A DNA stretch of 64,000 nucleotides from Streptomyces sp. HUAS ZL42 (GCF_040782645.1 NZ_CP160403.1:1550001-1614000), one strand, 5' to 3'; shown: positions 33,356-43,614, counted from the first letter of the stretch. The notes: generated from the sequence alone by a model not told the origin. A program made the numbers and translations.

Positions 33356-34972
33356 TCACTTGCTGCGCTGCAGCGTTGCGGTGTCCCCCGCACTCGTCAC
33401 CTTGTAGCGCAGACTGCCGTCGCCCGAGGGGGTCAGGACGATGTCGACTTCGTCGACGCAGTTCAACGGGCTGCTCTCCTTGGTGATCTCCTCACGGACC
33501 TGTACCGAATACCCGGTGTCCAGGGTGAGGATCCATCGGCCGCTGCACGCCAGCGACGGGTAGTCGACCGTGGCCACCTGGTCACCGAGCTTCCCGCCCG
33601 TGTAGTCCACCTTGATCGAGTAGAGATCGCTGTCCGGCTCGCGCACGTTGCCGGTCCACTTGCCCTCGTAGGCGGCAGGGGACGCCTTCGGAGACTTCGT
33701 GGAGGAAGCCGCCCCGGACGCCCCCGAGTTGGCCGAGTTCTCCTTCTCTTGGAGGCCGGGAAGCGTCACGGCCAGGACGATGGCGAGCACGACGACGGCG
33801 GCCAGAGTGAGCAGCACGGGGCCCACCCGGCTTCTGCGGCGGCCGCCTGGCCGGAAGCCGCCCGGTACCGGCGGCATCGGCGGCGTGGCCATTGTGGTCC
33901 GTGGTGTCGGCATCGACGGCATGGGTGCCGGCGTGGGTACCGGGGGCATCGGTACCGGCGTCGGAGTGCCCGGCGGAGGAGGCGGGACGCGCCCGCCCTG
34001 CATGGTCGGCAGGGCGTGCACGTTGTCCCCGCCACGGCCCGCGGCCGGGTTGTCGACCTGGGTCGGCGGCGGCGCCTCCTCGAGGTCGAGGAGGCTGGAG
34101 GCGTGCCGGCCGAGCTCCGCTGTCAGGGCGCCCGGAAGCCACGCGTCCGAGGTGGCATCCGCCGTGGCCGCCTCAGCCGTCGCCACGATCTCGGACAGCG
34201 GAATTCGGTTCTCGGGCTGCTTGGCGAGGCACCGCCCCACGAGCTCGGCCAGCGGCTCGGGCATCCCCTCGAGGTCCGGCTCGTCCTCGGTCACCCGCAG
34301 CATGATCGCGTGGGCGCCGCTGTCCGGGCCACCGAATGCCTGTCGGCCCGTGGCGGCGAACACCAGCACCAGGCCGAGGCTGAACACGTCGCTCAGCCCG
34401 GTGATCTCGCTGCCGAGGATCTGCTCGGGCGACATGTACCCCGGAGAGCCGACCATCGCGCCGGTGCGGGTCAGCACGCTGGCGTCCGCCGCGCGGGCGA
34501 CACCGAAGTCGATCACCCGGGGTCCGTTGACCGTCAGCATGACGTTCGACGGCTTGAGGTCCCGGTGCACCAGCCCGCAGCCGTGGATGCTCTGCAGCGC
34601 ACGCGCCAGACCGGAGGCCAGGTGCCACACCGACTGCTCCGGCAGCGGCCCGTAGATCTCGGTCACCGCCCGGTGCAGCGTCGGGCCGGCGACGTACCCG
34701 GTGGCAACCCAGGGCGTGTCCGCCTCGGTGTCGGCGTCCAGGACCGGGGCCGTCCACTCCCCGCCCACCCGCCGCGCCGCGGCCACCTCCGCGCGGAACC
34801 GGCGGCGGAACTCCGCGTCGTACGCCAACTGCGCATGGACCAGCTTCACGGCGACCGTGCGCCCCCGCTGCGAGCGCCCGAGGAACACCTGCCCCATGCC
34901 CCCGGCCCCGAGCCGTCGGAGCAACCGGTAGTCCCCGACCTGCGTGGGATCGCCGGGCCGCAAGTTCTCCAT
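33356..34972 (-). CDS. Membrane Ser/Thr protein kinase
   Basis: 538 residues. The kinase domain covers about 14-270: GAGGMG loop, VAVK with K43, HRDLKPSN, DFG, SPGYMSPEQ. A Pro-rich linker follows (MPPVPTPAPMPSMPTP), then one membrane helix (about 385-406) and a 130-residue external domain with two cysteines that lacks PASTA repeats. ATG 34972 has GGGGA upstream; a longer frame is less likely. Divergent from the LuxR-family gene. It is likely a sensor kinase of Hanks type; its signal is unknown. Confidence 0.93.
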   Translation of the reverse strand: MENLRPGDPTQVGDYRLLRRLGAGGMGQVFLGRSQRGRTVAVKLVHAQLAYDAEFRRRFRAEVAAARRVGGEWTAPVLDADTEADTPWVATGYVAGPTLHRAVTEIYGPLPEQSVWHLASGLARALQSIHGCGLVHRDLKPSNVMLTVNGPRVIDFGVARAADASVLTRTGAMVGSPGYMSPEQILGSEITGLSDVFSLGLVLVFAATGRQAFGGPDSGAHAIMLRVTEDEPDLEGMPEPLAELVGRCLAKQPENRIPLSEIVATAEAATADATSDAWLPGALTAELGRHASSLLDLEEAPPPTQVDNPAAGRGGDNVHALPTMQGGRVPPPPPGTPTPVPMPPVPTPAPMPSMPTPRTTMATPPMPPVPGGFRPGGRRRSRVGPVLLTLAAVVVLAIVLAVTLPGLQEKENSANSGASGAASSTKSPKASPAAYEGKWTGNVREPDSDLYSIKVDYTGGKLGDQVATVDYPSLACSGRWILTLDTGYSVQVREEITKESSPLNCVDEVDIVLTPSGDGSLRYKVTSAGDTATLQRSK

Positions 34973-35386
34973 GATCGTTTCGTCCCCCTGTTTCCCTCGC
35001 CCGAGTGCCCGCACTACCCCGCGCCGAGTGCTGCGGACAGTTGTGCTCGGCTCAGCGTGGCACTACAGCCCGACGCTCATTACAACATCACAGGTTGCGC
35101 CTGGGGGCGTCACGGGTGGATCACGCCGCGATCGAGCGACGTCGGCCGAGGTGTGGTGACGGCGGTGATGGCCGACAACGGTGATCGCGGGCGGATGAGC
35201 CGCGCCTCGGCCGTCCTCGGCAGAGCCAGGACTCGCGGCGGCCGGCCGTGCGCCACTTGTGGCAACCGCCACTTCCCGGCGGCCGGCCGTGCGCCACTGC
35301 TCGCCCCGTATGCCCCTGACCTTAGGGTTGGCCGTGGGACGGAGATCGACGGGGGCGGGCAGGGTCGCCGGTGGGGGGACACGAGC
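34973..35386. other. 414-bp divergent intergenic region with a 22-bp direct repeat
   Basis: The only structure seen is an exact 22-base direct repeat at 35236-35257 and 35277-35298 (CGGCGGCCGGCCGTGCGCCA then CT), with a 41-base period. The region must hold promoters for the kinase and the LuxR-family regulator. Open frames here have no family resemblance. Confidence 0.5.
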
Positions 35387-38248
35387 GTGGCACGACTGGT
35401 GGGCAGATCAGCGGAACTCGCACAGCTCGACGCCCTGTTCGCCGGCCTGGGGCGTTCCTCCGCCCCCGCGGTCGTCGACATCGCCGGTGAACCCGGCATC
35501 GGGAAGAGCCGGTTGCTCGCCGAGGCGTGCGCCCGGGCCGGGCGGGCCGGGTTCACCGTGCTGCGGGGTCTGGCCACGGAGTACGAACAGCACCTCCCCT
35601 TCCAGGCGTTCACCGACGCGTTCGCCGACGCCGATCCCGGCACACCGGACGCCGATCCCGCACTGGCCGAAGCGGTCTCGGTGCTGCACGGCATCCGGCA
35701 TGCGCCGGGCGACGCGTCCGGCTCAGGCGCCGCCGCCCGCTTCGGCCGGCACCGTGCGATCGCCGCGCTCCTCTCACGTCTGGGCGAGCGCGGTCTGGTG
35801 CTGGCCATCGACGATCTGCACTGGGCGGATCCCGCGTCACGGGAACTCGTGGACCACCTGGTCCGCCACCCCGTACGCGGCCGGGTCCTTCTGGTCCTGG
35901 CCCGTCGGGCCCGGCAGACACCGACGTCCCTGACCGCGGCGCTGACACGCGGCGCCGACAGCGGGGCCGTGCTCCACCTCGCACTGGAGCCGCTCCCGGA
36001 GCAGGAGGCCATCAGTGGGCTGGCCTGCGACCTTCCCGAGGACAGGGCCAGGCGGCTGTACGCCGCCAGCGACGGCAACCCCCTCTATCTGCTCTCCCTG
36101 TTGCACGCGTACCGCAACGGGGCGCCGCTGCCCGGCATCACCGGCCACGCCGACGCCATCGACACGGCGGGTGTCCCCGGCGGACTCGCGGCGCTGCTGC
36201 TGGACGAGTTGACCGCGCTGAGCGAACGGCAGCTCCGGATCGTCGAAGCGGTGGCGGTGCTCGGCGACCACGCCGGGACCGCCATGCTGGCCGTCACGAC
36301 CGGGCTCCCGGTCCAGGACGTGGAGGACGCGACCGGCGCCCTGGTGGCCCGGGACGTGCTGCGTGCCGGGCCGGGTGGCCGGTGGGCACTGCGCCACCCG
36401 CTGGTCAGGGCGCTGGTCTACGAGAACGCCGCGCCGGGGCGGCGTGCCGAGGTCCATCGCCGCGCCGCGCGGGAACTGGCCCGCCGCGGCTTTCCCGCCA
36501 CCGAGCGGGCCCACCATGTCGAACGGGCGCTGACCGGCTGGGATCCCGAGGCCGCGGCCGTGTTGAGCGAGGCCGCGGCGCGGTTCGCGTCGACCGCGCC
36601 GGCCACCGCCGCCCACCTGCTGGACGTCGTCCTCGCCCACCTGCCGCACACCCCCGATCACGTCAGGCGGCGCGCCGAACTCGTCCTGGCACGCGCCCGT
36701 GCCCTCGGCGTCAGCGGGAATCTCCGGGAGAGCCGCGACCTGTTGCACAGCCTGATCGAGGCGTCGGGCAGGGACCATCCCGAGCTGCGGGCGGAGGCCG
36801 TCGCCCAGTGTGCCGTGATGGAGCGGCACCTCGGCCACTCCCCCGAGGCCACCGCCCTGCTGCGCAGGGAGCTGTCCCGCCGTCCCGGCCCGTCCCCCCG
36901 TCAGACGGTCTCCCTGCGGCTCGCGCTCGGCATGTCGGCCCTGCTGACCGCGTGCTATCCGCAGGCACGTGCGGACGTCGCGGAGGCGGTCGCCGTCGCG
37001 CGCTGCGACGACGACCCGACGGGTGAGGCGGCGGCTCTGGCCCTGGCGGCGCTGGGAGAGGCGTACGAGGGCGAGACGGCAGCGGCCCTCCGGTTCGCCG
37101 ACGCCGCGCGCTCGCTCGCGGACGCGCTGACGGATCCCGACCTCACGGAACTGTGCGAGTCGCTGGTCTGGCTGGCCTGGGCGGAGACGCTGCTGGAGCG
37201 CTACGGCGACGCCGAACGGCACATCACCCGGGGACTCGACATCGTCCGCCGGAGCGGACAGGTCCATGTCCTGCCGCATCTGCTGACGAGCCGGGCCTTC
37301 GTCCACCTCACCACCGGCCGACTGCCGTCCGCGCTGGAGGCGGCCGAGGAGGCGGAGTCCGTCGCGCGGGCTGCCGGCAGCAGCGACCTGCTGGCCTTCA
37401 CCCTCGCCATCAAGACGCTGGCGCTGCTGTTGGCCCGTCCGCTGGGGAACGCCGAGGCCCTGGCCACCGGTGAGGAGGCCGTCGCGGCAGCCGGCGGGAG
37501 CAAGGGCTGGTGGGCCGCCCTGGCCTGGTGCATGCTCGGGCACGCGACGTACGTCAGCGGCGACCCGCACCGCGCCCAGGAAGCCATCCTGACGGCCGGC
37601 GGTGGCCCTGAACTGCCGCTGCTGCAGCCGTCGATCCGTCCGGGCCAGCTGGACACCCTCACCGTCGTGGCTCTCGCCGCGGGAGACGCCGAGCAGGCCG
37701 GACGCTGGGCCGCCCAGGCGGCTCGCGAGGCCGACCGGCTCGGTCTGGGCGGGCAGCGGGCAGCCGCCCTGCGCGCCGAAGCCGCGCTGGCCGAGCACCG
37801 GGGCGACCTCGGCAAGGCCACACGACTCCTCGACTCGGCCGCGCGGGAGTACGCCCACTGCGGCCAGACCCTGTGGGAGTCGTACTCCCTGTTGCGTGCG
37901 GCGCCCTTGGTGCAGCGTGCCGGGCAGGGGCCGCGCGCCGCCGCGATGTGGCACCGCGCCCACCGGCTGGCCGTCGGCGGTGGCGCACGACTGCTGGTGG
38001 ACCTGGCCGAGTTGATCCGCCCTCAGGTGCTGGCCGAGGCGCCGGATGTTCCGGCCGAGCTGGCCGAACTGACCGCCCGGGAGCTGGAGGTGGCGGCGCT
38101 GGTGGCGGAGGGTCTGAGCAACCAGGACATCGCCGCACGGCTCCATCTCAGCCGCCGTACGGTCGAAACCCACCTGTCCTCGATCTACCGCAAGGCGTCG
38201 GTACCGTCCCGCACGGCTCTGGCCGCTCTCGCGTGGAAGATTACGTAA
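35387..38248 (+). CDS. Large ATP-binding LuxR-family (LAL) regulator
   Basis: 953 residues. An N-terminal AAA-like ATPase has Walker A GEPGIGKSR and Walker B LAIDDLHWAD. A long TPR-like helical region follows, and a C-terminal LuxR HTH (ELTARELEVAALVAEGLSN, DIAARLHLSRRTVETHL). This is the MalT/LAL architecture of signal-integrating activators. GTG 35387 follows GTGGGGGGA. No target is obvious; the divergent kinase is a possible partner. Confidence 0.92.
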   Translation: MARLVGRSAELAQLDALFAGLGRSSAPAVVDIAGEPGIGKSRLLAEACARAGRAGFTVLRGLATEYEQHLPFQAFTDAFADADPGTPDADPALAEAVSVLHGIRHAPGDASGSGAAARFGRHRAIAALLSRLGERGLVLAIDDLHWADPASRELVDHLVRHPVRGRVLLVLARRARQTPTSLTAALTRGADSGAVLHLALEPLPEQEAISGLACDLPEDRARRLYAASDGNPLYLLSLLHAYRNGAPLPGITGHADAIDTAGVPGGLAALLLDELTALSERQLRIVEAVAVLGDHAGTAMLAVTTGLPVQDVEDATGALVARDVLRAGPGGRWALRHPLVRALVYENAAPGRRAEVHRRAARELARRGFPATERAHHVERALTGWDPEAAAVLSEAAARFASTAPATAAHLLDVVLAHLPHTPDHVRRRAELVLARARALGVSGNLRESRDLLHSLIEASGRDHPELRAEAVAQCAVMERHLGHSPEATALLRRELSRRPGPSPRQTVSLRLALGMSALLTACYPQARADVAEAVAVARCDDDPTGEAAALALAALGEAYEGETAAALRFADAARSLADALTDPDLTELCESLVWLAWAETLLERYGDAERHITRGLDIVRRSGQVHVLPHLLTSRAFVHLTTGRLPSALEAAEEAESVARAAGSSDLLAFTLAIKTLALLLARPLGNAEALATGEEAVAAAGGSKGWWAALAWCMLGHATYVSGDPHRAQEAILTAGGGPELPLLQPSIRPGQLDTLTVVALAAGDAEQAGRWAAQAAREADRLGLGGQRAAALRAEAALAEHRGDLGKATRLLDSAAREYAHCGQTLWESYSLLRAAPLVQRAGQGPRAAAMWHRAHRLAVGGGARLLVDLAELIRPQVLAEAPDVPAELAELTARELEVAALVAEGLSNQDIAARLHLSRRTVETHLSSIYRKASVPSRTALAALAWKIT

Positions 38249-38336
38249 CCCACTTACGGGTTTCTACTGAGGCTGCTTCCCCCGCGGCCGTCTACGTTCG
38301 AGGAGTCGGACAACGCGAGCGAGTCGAGGGGACTGT

Positions 38337-39155
38337 GTGAGAGGCAACACCTCAGGCGTACGGGGGAGTTGGGTGACCGTCCTGGTGGCGGGGAGCCTGC
38401 TGGCCGGGTGTTCGGCGCAGGACGCGGAGGGCGGGCCTTCCGGGCGGACGGCGTCGCCCTCGCGCGGCGCTTCGCAGGAAGCCGAGGCGTCCCCTTCGGT
38501 CGGATCGACGGACGCCTCCGTGTTCACACCGGACGCGGCGCTCGTCCCCAGGACCCCGGAGAGCGGGCAGAGACTGGCCGACTCCGTCGTGCTCGCCCCG
38601 AGCGACTGGGGCCGGGGCTTCGTCGCACAGAAGCCGGCCGGGAGCACTCCGGGCACCTGGGCCGTGCTGGACGGCAGCTGCCGCTGGCAACGGGAGAAGC
38701 TTCCCCGCGGGGTGCTGGGCAGCGTGTCCCACTACAGCCGGCTGTCGGCGAGCGGCGGCAAGGGGGCCGTCAAGGTGACGGCCGCGGCCACGGTGCACGG
38801 CTCCGCCCTGAGCGCAGACGAACAGCTGAGCACCACCCTCGAGGAAGTGCTGCGCTGCCCGGAACAGCAGCCTCGGGCCGACGAGCGCATCACGGGTCTG
38901 ATGTCGCTCGGCACCCCCTTCGGCGCCCGCGAGCAGCAGTACGCCGATGACTCCGTGCTGGAGGCCGGGGACTACGTCGAGAAGGACGGCGACTCCCAGC
39001 CGTACCGATGGATGGTCGCCCGGCTCGGCACGGTCGTCGTGGCCGTCTCCGTGACCGGTGCGGAGGGTCGCACGCAGCAGGAACTCGATCAACTGGGCAC
39101 CAGTGCCCTGGCTCAGATGCTGACGCGCGTTCAGCAGCGGCTGAAGGGGAAGTGA
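38337..39155 (+). CDS. Lipoprotein of unknown function
   Basis: A 272-residue exported lipoprotein with lipobox LLAGC (Cys25), followed by a Ser/Ala-rich linker and a globular domain from about residue 75. Two cysteines (GSCRW, LRCPE) may form a disulfide. Its stop overlaps the start of the kinase/binding-protein fusion (TGATG), so the three genes 38337-43583 form one operon. It may be an external ligand-delivery or sensing partner of the kinases. Confidence 0.85.
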   Translation: MRGNTSGVRGSWVTVLVAGSLLAGCSAQDAEGGPSGRTASPSRGASQEAEASPSVGSTDASVFTPDAALVPRTPESGQRLADSVVLAPSDWGRGFVAQKPAGSTPGTWAVLDGSCRWQREKLPRGVLGSVSHYSRLSASGGKGAVKVTAAATVHGSALSADEQLSTTLEEVLRCPEQQPRADERITGLMSLGTPFGAREQQYADDSVLEAGDYVEKDGDSQPYRWMVARLGTVVVAVSVTGAEGRTQQELDQLGTSALAQMLTRVQQRLKGK

Positions 39156-41398
39156 TGGATCCGCTGCGTACTTCGGACCCGGCCAGGCTGGCGGGTTACC
39201 GGCTGCTCGGGCGGCTCGGCGCGGGCGGCATGGGTGTGGTGTACCTGGCCCGCTCGGCGGGCGGAACGCTGGTCGCGCTGAAGGTGATCCAGGCCGAGTA
39301 CGCCGAGGACGCCGACTTCCGGGAGCGGTTCCGGCGCGAGGCGGACACCGCCCGCCGGATGACCAGCCCGTGGGTGGCGTCCCTCGTGGACGCGGACCCC
39401 GAGGCGGCGGAACCCTGGCTGGCCACCTCCTTCGTGCCGGGGCCCTCGCTCGGTGAGGCCGTCGCCGCGCACGGGCCGCTGCCCGTACGCAGCCTCCGCC
39501 TTCTGGGAGCGCGGCTCGCCGAGGCGCTGCGGGACCTCCACGCCGTCGGTCTCGTGCACCGGGACGTCAAGCCGGGCAATGTGCTCCTCGCGCTCGACGG
39601 ACCACGGCTGATCGACTTCGGGGTGGCCCGCGATCCGGAGGACACCGCGCTCACGTCGACCGGCGTCGTGGTCGGCACCCCCGGCTTCCTGGCGCCCGAA
39701 CAAGCCCGAGGCGGACGGGACTTGGGACCGGCGGGCGACATCTTCTCGCTGGGCTGTGTGCTGGCCTACGCGGCCACCGGCCGCCCTCCGTTCGGCACCG
39801 GCTCACTCGACGCCCTGCTGTACCGCGCGGTGCACGACGCGCCGGATCTCGAGGGTGCGCCGGAGGAGCTCGCCGAGGTGCTGGGCGACTGCCTTCAGAA
39901 GGATCCACAGCTGCGGCCCACGGCCGAGGCGCTGTCGGAGGCCCTCGCGGCCGCGGCCTCCGCTCCCGACCCACGTGAGGCCCTGCGGCGGCCGGACGGC
40001 CAAGTCCCCGACGACGAAGCCTGGTTGCCCGAGCCGCTGACCCGGCTGATCGCCGAGCGGTCGGCCGCCGGGCTCGCGCTGCCCGGCATCGACGACACCG
40101 AGGTCGACGCCACGGCGGGCGACTCCGGCACGGCGGACGGCGCGGCGACGACCGCCTCCCCGGGCGGGCGTGCCGCCGGCAGACGCCGTTTCCTCCAGCT
40201 GGCCGGTGGCGCGGCGGTCGTCACGGCCGGGGGCGGCCTGGCCGCCTGGGCGGCGCTCTCAGGAGACGGGGCCGGCGGGGGCAACGCTTCCGGCACGGCC
40301 CCGACGGCCTCCGGACCCGTGCACACCATCGGGCTGCACGCCGACCTGAGCGGTGACCAGAAGGCGGTCGGCCGGGCTCAGGAGCGGGGTCTGCGGCTCG
40401 CGGTCGAGGAGTTCAACGCCCGTGCGGACCGGACGTTCACGCTCGCCGTGAAGACCGTGGACGACGGCGGCGATCCGGACCGGGCGCGCGCCGCGGCCAA
40501 GCAGTTGGTCGCCGACCGTTCGGTTCTGGCCGTGATCGGTCCCACCACGGACGCCACCGCCCAGGCCGCGCTCGCGACGTACGACGCCGCGTGGCTACCC
40601 GTCATCGCCGTCTCCCCCGGAGCCACCGTGCTTGCGGTCATGGGCAGCCGGTCCCTCCTGCACGCCCGGGTGACGGACACGATCCTGCCGTTCCATCTCA
40701 GCGCGTATCTGCGCGGCACCGCGAAGTCCCGCACGATCGGGATCGTCGACGACCGGGCGGCGGACGCGTACGCCTGGGAGATCAGCAGCACGCTCAGCCG
40801 GGTCCTGAGGGACGACAGACAGCCGTCCGTGCCGAAGGTGGTCAGCGCCTTGCGGACCGACTTCGGGCCGACCCTCGACGCCCTTCTCGACGGCGGCGCG
40901 GACTCCGTGGTCTTCGCCGGCTACCACGAGCGGGCCGCGCTGCTGGCCAGGGAGCTGAAGAACCGCGGCTTCCCGGGGGCCCGCACCGCCGCCCAGGGGG
41001 TGCTGGACACCCGGTTCCTGTCCGCCGCCGGGGACGCGGCCGAGGGCTGGGTGGTGGTCGCCCCCGTCATGGACGGCTCCGTCGCTCCCGAGGCCAAGGC
41101 GTTCGCGGCCGCGTACCGCAAGCGGTTCGACGCCGAGCCGGAGCGGTACGCCGTCGAGGCGTACGACGTGGCCCGGCTGACCGCGCAGAGTCTGAGCGAG
41201 CCGGCCGCCGGGCGCGCGACCCGGCAGAACCTGACGACGGCGCTGCGCTCGGCCACGTACAAGGGGATCACCAAGAACTTCGCGTTCGACAAGAAGACCG
41301 GAGCCCTGGTCATCGACGGCAGCGGGGTCTACCTCTGGAAGGTCACCGGCGGACGGTTCGCGTACCAGGGCGTGGCGCCGTTCCAGGTGTCCACCTGA
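39155..41398 (+). CDS. Ser/Thr kinase fused to ABC-type substrate-binding domain (copy 1)
   Basis: 747 residues. The kinase domain is about 14-270: GAGGMG, K43 in VALKV, HRDVKPGN, DFG, GTPGFLAPEQ. At about 343 the Tat-like sequence RRRFLQLAGGAAVV starts the single membrane segment. Residues about 385-745 are a branched-chain-amino-acid-type periplasmic binding domain (IGLHADLSGDQ, VIGPTTDAT, ATYKGITKNFAFD). The layout suggests external ligand sensing and internal phosphorylation. ATG 39155 overlaps the lipoprotein stop. Combined kinase/binding-domain proteins are known in Streptomyces, but the ligands are not. Confidence 0.93.
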   Translation: MDPLRTSDPARLAGYRLLGRLGAGGMGVVYLARSAGGTLVALKVIQAEYAEDADFRERFRREADTARRMTSPWVASLVDADPEAAEPWLATSFVPGPSLGEAVAAHGPLPVRSLRLLGARLAEALRDLHAVGLVHRDVKPGNVLLALDGPRLIDFGVARDPEDTALTSTGVVVGTPGFLAPEQARGGRDLGPAGDIFSLGCVLAYAATGRPPFGTGSLDALLYRAVHDAPDLEGAPEELAEVLGDCLQKDPQLRPTAEALSEALAAAASAPDPREALRRPDGQVPDDEAWLPEPLTRLIAERSAAGLALPGIDDTEVDATAGDSGTADGAATTASPGGRAAGRRRFLQLAGGAAVVTAGGGLAAWAALSGDGAGGGNASGTAPTASGPVHTIGLHADLSGDQKAVGRAQERGLRLAVEEFNARADRTFTLAVKTVDDGGDPDRARAAAKQLVADRSVLAVIGPTTDATAQAALATYDAAWLPVIAVSPGATVLAVMGSRSLLHARVTDTILPFHLSAYLRGTAKSRTIGIVDDRAADAYAWEISSTLSRVLRDDRQPSVPKVVSALRTDFGPTLDALLDGGADSVVFAGYHERAALLARELKNRGFPGARTAAQGVLDTRFLSAAGDAAEGWVVVAPVMDGSVAPEAKAFAAAYRKRFDAEPERYAVEAYDVARLTAQSLSEPAAGRATRQNLTTALRSATYKGITKNFAFDKKTGALVIDGSGVYLWKVTGGRFAYQGVAPFQVST

Positions 41399-41408
41399 TG
41401 GGGCGCTG

Positions 41409-43583
41409 ATGGAGCCGTTGCGCGGCTCCGACCCGGCCAGGATCGCCGGCTACCGGGTGCTGCGCCGGCTCGGCGCGGGCGGCATGGGTGTGGTGTACCT
41501 GGCCCGCTCCACGGGCGGTTCGCTCGCCGCGCTCAAGGTCATCCGCGCCGCGCACGCGGACGACCCGGGTTTCCGTGCCCGCTTCCGCCGTGAGGTGGAG
41601 ACGGCGGGCCGGGTCACGAGCCCCTGGGTGGTGCCGCTGCTGGAGGCGGACCCGGACGCGGAGTCGCCGTGGCTCGCCACGGCGTTCGTGCCGGGCCCCT
41701 CCCTCGCGGAGGCCGTGGAGGAGTACGGGCCGCTGCCGCACGACTCGGTCCGGGTCCTGGGAGCCCGTCTCGCCGAGGCGCTGGACGCCGTGCACGCGGC
41801 GGGTCTGGTGCACCGGGACGTCAAGCCCGGCAATGTGCTGCTCGCGGTCGACGGACCGCGAATGATCGACTTCGGTATCGCGCGGATGCCGGAGGACACC
41901 GCGCTCACCGCCAGCGGGATGGTGGTCGGCTCCCCCGGGTTCCTCTCCCCCGAGCAGGCCCAGGGACGGGGCAGGGAGATCGGCCCGGCCAGTGACGTCT
42001 TCTCGCTCGGCTGTCTGCTGGCTTACGCGGCGACGGCCGAACGCCCCTTCGGCCGGGGATCCGCGGCCGAGGCGCTCGTGCGTACCGTCCGCGACGAACC
42101 GGACCTGGACGGCGTGCCGGGCACGCTGGTGCCGCTGCTGCGCGCCTGCCTGGCGAAGGATCCCCGTTCCCGGCCCGTCGTGGCCGACATCCGGCGGACC
42201 CTGAGCGGGGCCGGGGCTCAGAGCGATGCCTGGTTGCCCGAATCCCTCACCCGGCTGATCGCGCGCCGGTCCGCCGTCGTCCTCGCCCTGCCGGACGTCG
42301 AGGCGACCGAGGTGACCGGAGCGACGGCGGCCGACGTGACTGCCGGCGCCGACCCGGTCCCCGGCCGGGGCTCCACGCGACGCCGCTTCCTCGTGCTGGG
42401 CTCGGCGGCCGGGGTCCTGGCGGCTGGCGGAACGGCGGCCTGGTGGACGGCGGATCGCCGCAGCCGTACTCCGGCACAGGACAGTGGCGGCAGCCTTCCG
42501 CGGCTGGTCATCGCCCTGCACGCCGATCTGAGCGGCGGCGAGCGTACGACGGGCCGCGCCCAGGAGAACGGCGTCCGGCTCGCCGTCGATCACCTCAACT
42601 CACGGGCCGGCCGCGGCTTCGAGCTGGCGCTCCAGGTGCACGACGACGCCGGCAGCACGACCCGTGCGGAACAGGTCGCGCGGCAACTGGCGGCCGACAC
42701 CCGGGTCAGGGCGGTGATCGGGCCCACCACCGACGCCTGCGCGAGGGCCGCCCTCGACACCTATGTGCAGGCCCTGCTCCCGATGGTGTCCGTGTCGGTC
42801 GGACTGCGCGACGAGTCCGCCCTCTCCTCCCGGGTGTACGCGGCCACCCGCCCGCAGGACGGCACCCTGGCCGCTCCGATCGTGGCCCATCTCGTCCGCA
42901 CGGCCGGGGCACGCGAGACGGTCCTGGTCGACGACGCCGCGGAGGGCGACTTCAGCTGGGAGATCTGCACCCGCGTCAGCGAGGCCCTGCGATCCGGCTC
43001 GCATTCCACCACCCGGCGCACCCTCGCCGCCGAGGACGACACGGCCGGCGACTTCCGTGCCCTCGCCGAAGGGGTGACCGATTCGGGAGCGGACGCCGTG
43101 GTGTTCGCCGGAGGGTACGCACGCGCCGCGAAACTGGCGCTTGCGCTGCGGTCCGCCGGCTATTCCGGTACCCGGCTGGCCACGCAGCGCGCCATGGACC
43201 CGCGCTTCCTCACCACGGCGGGCGACGCCGCCGAGGGCTGGGTCTTCTCCACCACCTTCCTCGATCCGACCCGCGTGACGGCCGCGAAGTCCTTCGTGAC
43301 CGCCTACCGCAAACGCTTCTCCGGCGCCGCCCCGCCCTGGTATTCCGCGGAGGCCTACGACGCGACGCTGTTCGTGGCCCGGGCCATGACCGCGCTCGGC
43401 GCGTCCCGCGCGGAACGGGGTGCGATCGTGGGCCGGCTGCGCGAGACCGACTACCGGGGGATCACCAAGCGGCTGCACTACACGGCGTCCGGCACCGGCT
43501 ACACCATGGACGGCCTGCACCTGTTCCGGGCGTCGGCCGGCCGTTTCCGGTATCTCGGCCAGTACCAGGACGCCACCGCCTGA
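41409..43583 (+). CDS. Ser/Thr kinase fused to ABC-type substrate-binding domain (copy 2)
   Basis: 724 residues, a paralogue of the preceding gene with the same order: kinase (GAGGMG, AALKV, HRDVKPGN, DFG), Tat-like membrane segment at about 324 (RRRFLVLGSAAGV), then the binding domain (VIALHADLSGGE, VIGPTTDAC, TDYRGITKRLHY). The membrane and ligand domains are more diverged than the kinase domains, as expected if the two sense different ligands. It starts 10 bases after copy 1 and ends at a hairpin. Confidence 0.93.
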   Translation: MEPLRGSDPARIAGYRVLRRLGAGGMGVVYLARSTGGSLAALKVIRAAHADDPGFRARFRREVETAGRVTSPWVVPLLEADPDAESPWLATAFVPGPSLAEAVEEYGPLPHDSVRVLGARLAEALDAVHAAGLVHRDVKPGNVLLAVDGPRMIDFGIARMPEDTALTASGMVVGSPGFLSPEQAQGRGREIGPASDVFSLGCLLAYAATAERPFGRGSAAEALVRTVRDEPDLDGVPGTLVPLLRACLAKDPRSRPVVADIRRTLSGAGAQSDAWLPESLTRLIARRSAVVLALPDVEATEVTGATAADVTAGADPVPGRGSTRRRFLVLGSAAGVLAAGGTAAWWTADRRSRTPAQDSGGSLPRLVIALHADLSGGERTTGRAQENGVRLAVDHLNSRAGRGFELALQVHDDAGSTTRAEQVARQLAADTRVRAVIGPTTDACARAALDTYVQALLPMVSVSVGLRDESALSSRVYAATRPQDGTLAAPIVAHLVRTAGARETVLVDDAAEGDFSWEICTRVSEALRSGSHSTTRRTLAAEDDTAGDFRALAEGVTDSGADAVVFAGGYARAAKLALALRSAGYSGTRLATQRAMDPRFLTTAGDAAEGWVFSTTFLDPTRVTAAKSFVTAYRKRFSGAAPPWYSAEAYDATLFVARAMTALGASRAERGAIVGRLRETDYRGITKRLHYTASGTGYTMDGLHLFRASAGRFRYLGQYQDATA

Positions 43584-43591
43584 ACGCCACG

Positions 43592-43608
43592 CGCCCCACG
43601 GAGGGGCG
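43592..43608. terminator. Short hairpin at a convergent junction
   Basis: CGCCCC (43592-43597) pairs with GGGGCG (43603-43608) across a 5-base loop, between the convergent kinase-fusion and ABC exporter genes. Confidence 0.55.
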
Positions 43609-43614
43609 AGGGCC

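Noticed and set aside
35236..35298. The 22-bp direct repeat as a CRISPR or integration site
   Set aside because: Only two copies, high GC, no tRNA or integrase nearby; it is recorded only as a local duplication.
33323..38248. A 1641-residue open frame ending with the LAL regulator
   Set aside because: The first 688 codons are antisense to the Ser/Thr kinase gene and have the low-complexity Arg/Gly/Pro look of shadow frames; the real start is GTG 35387.
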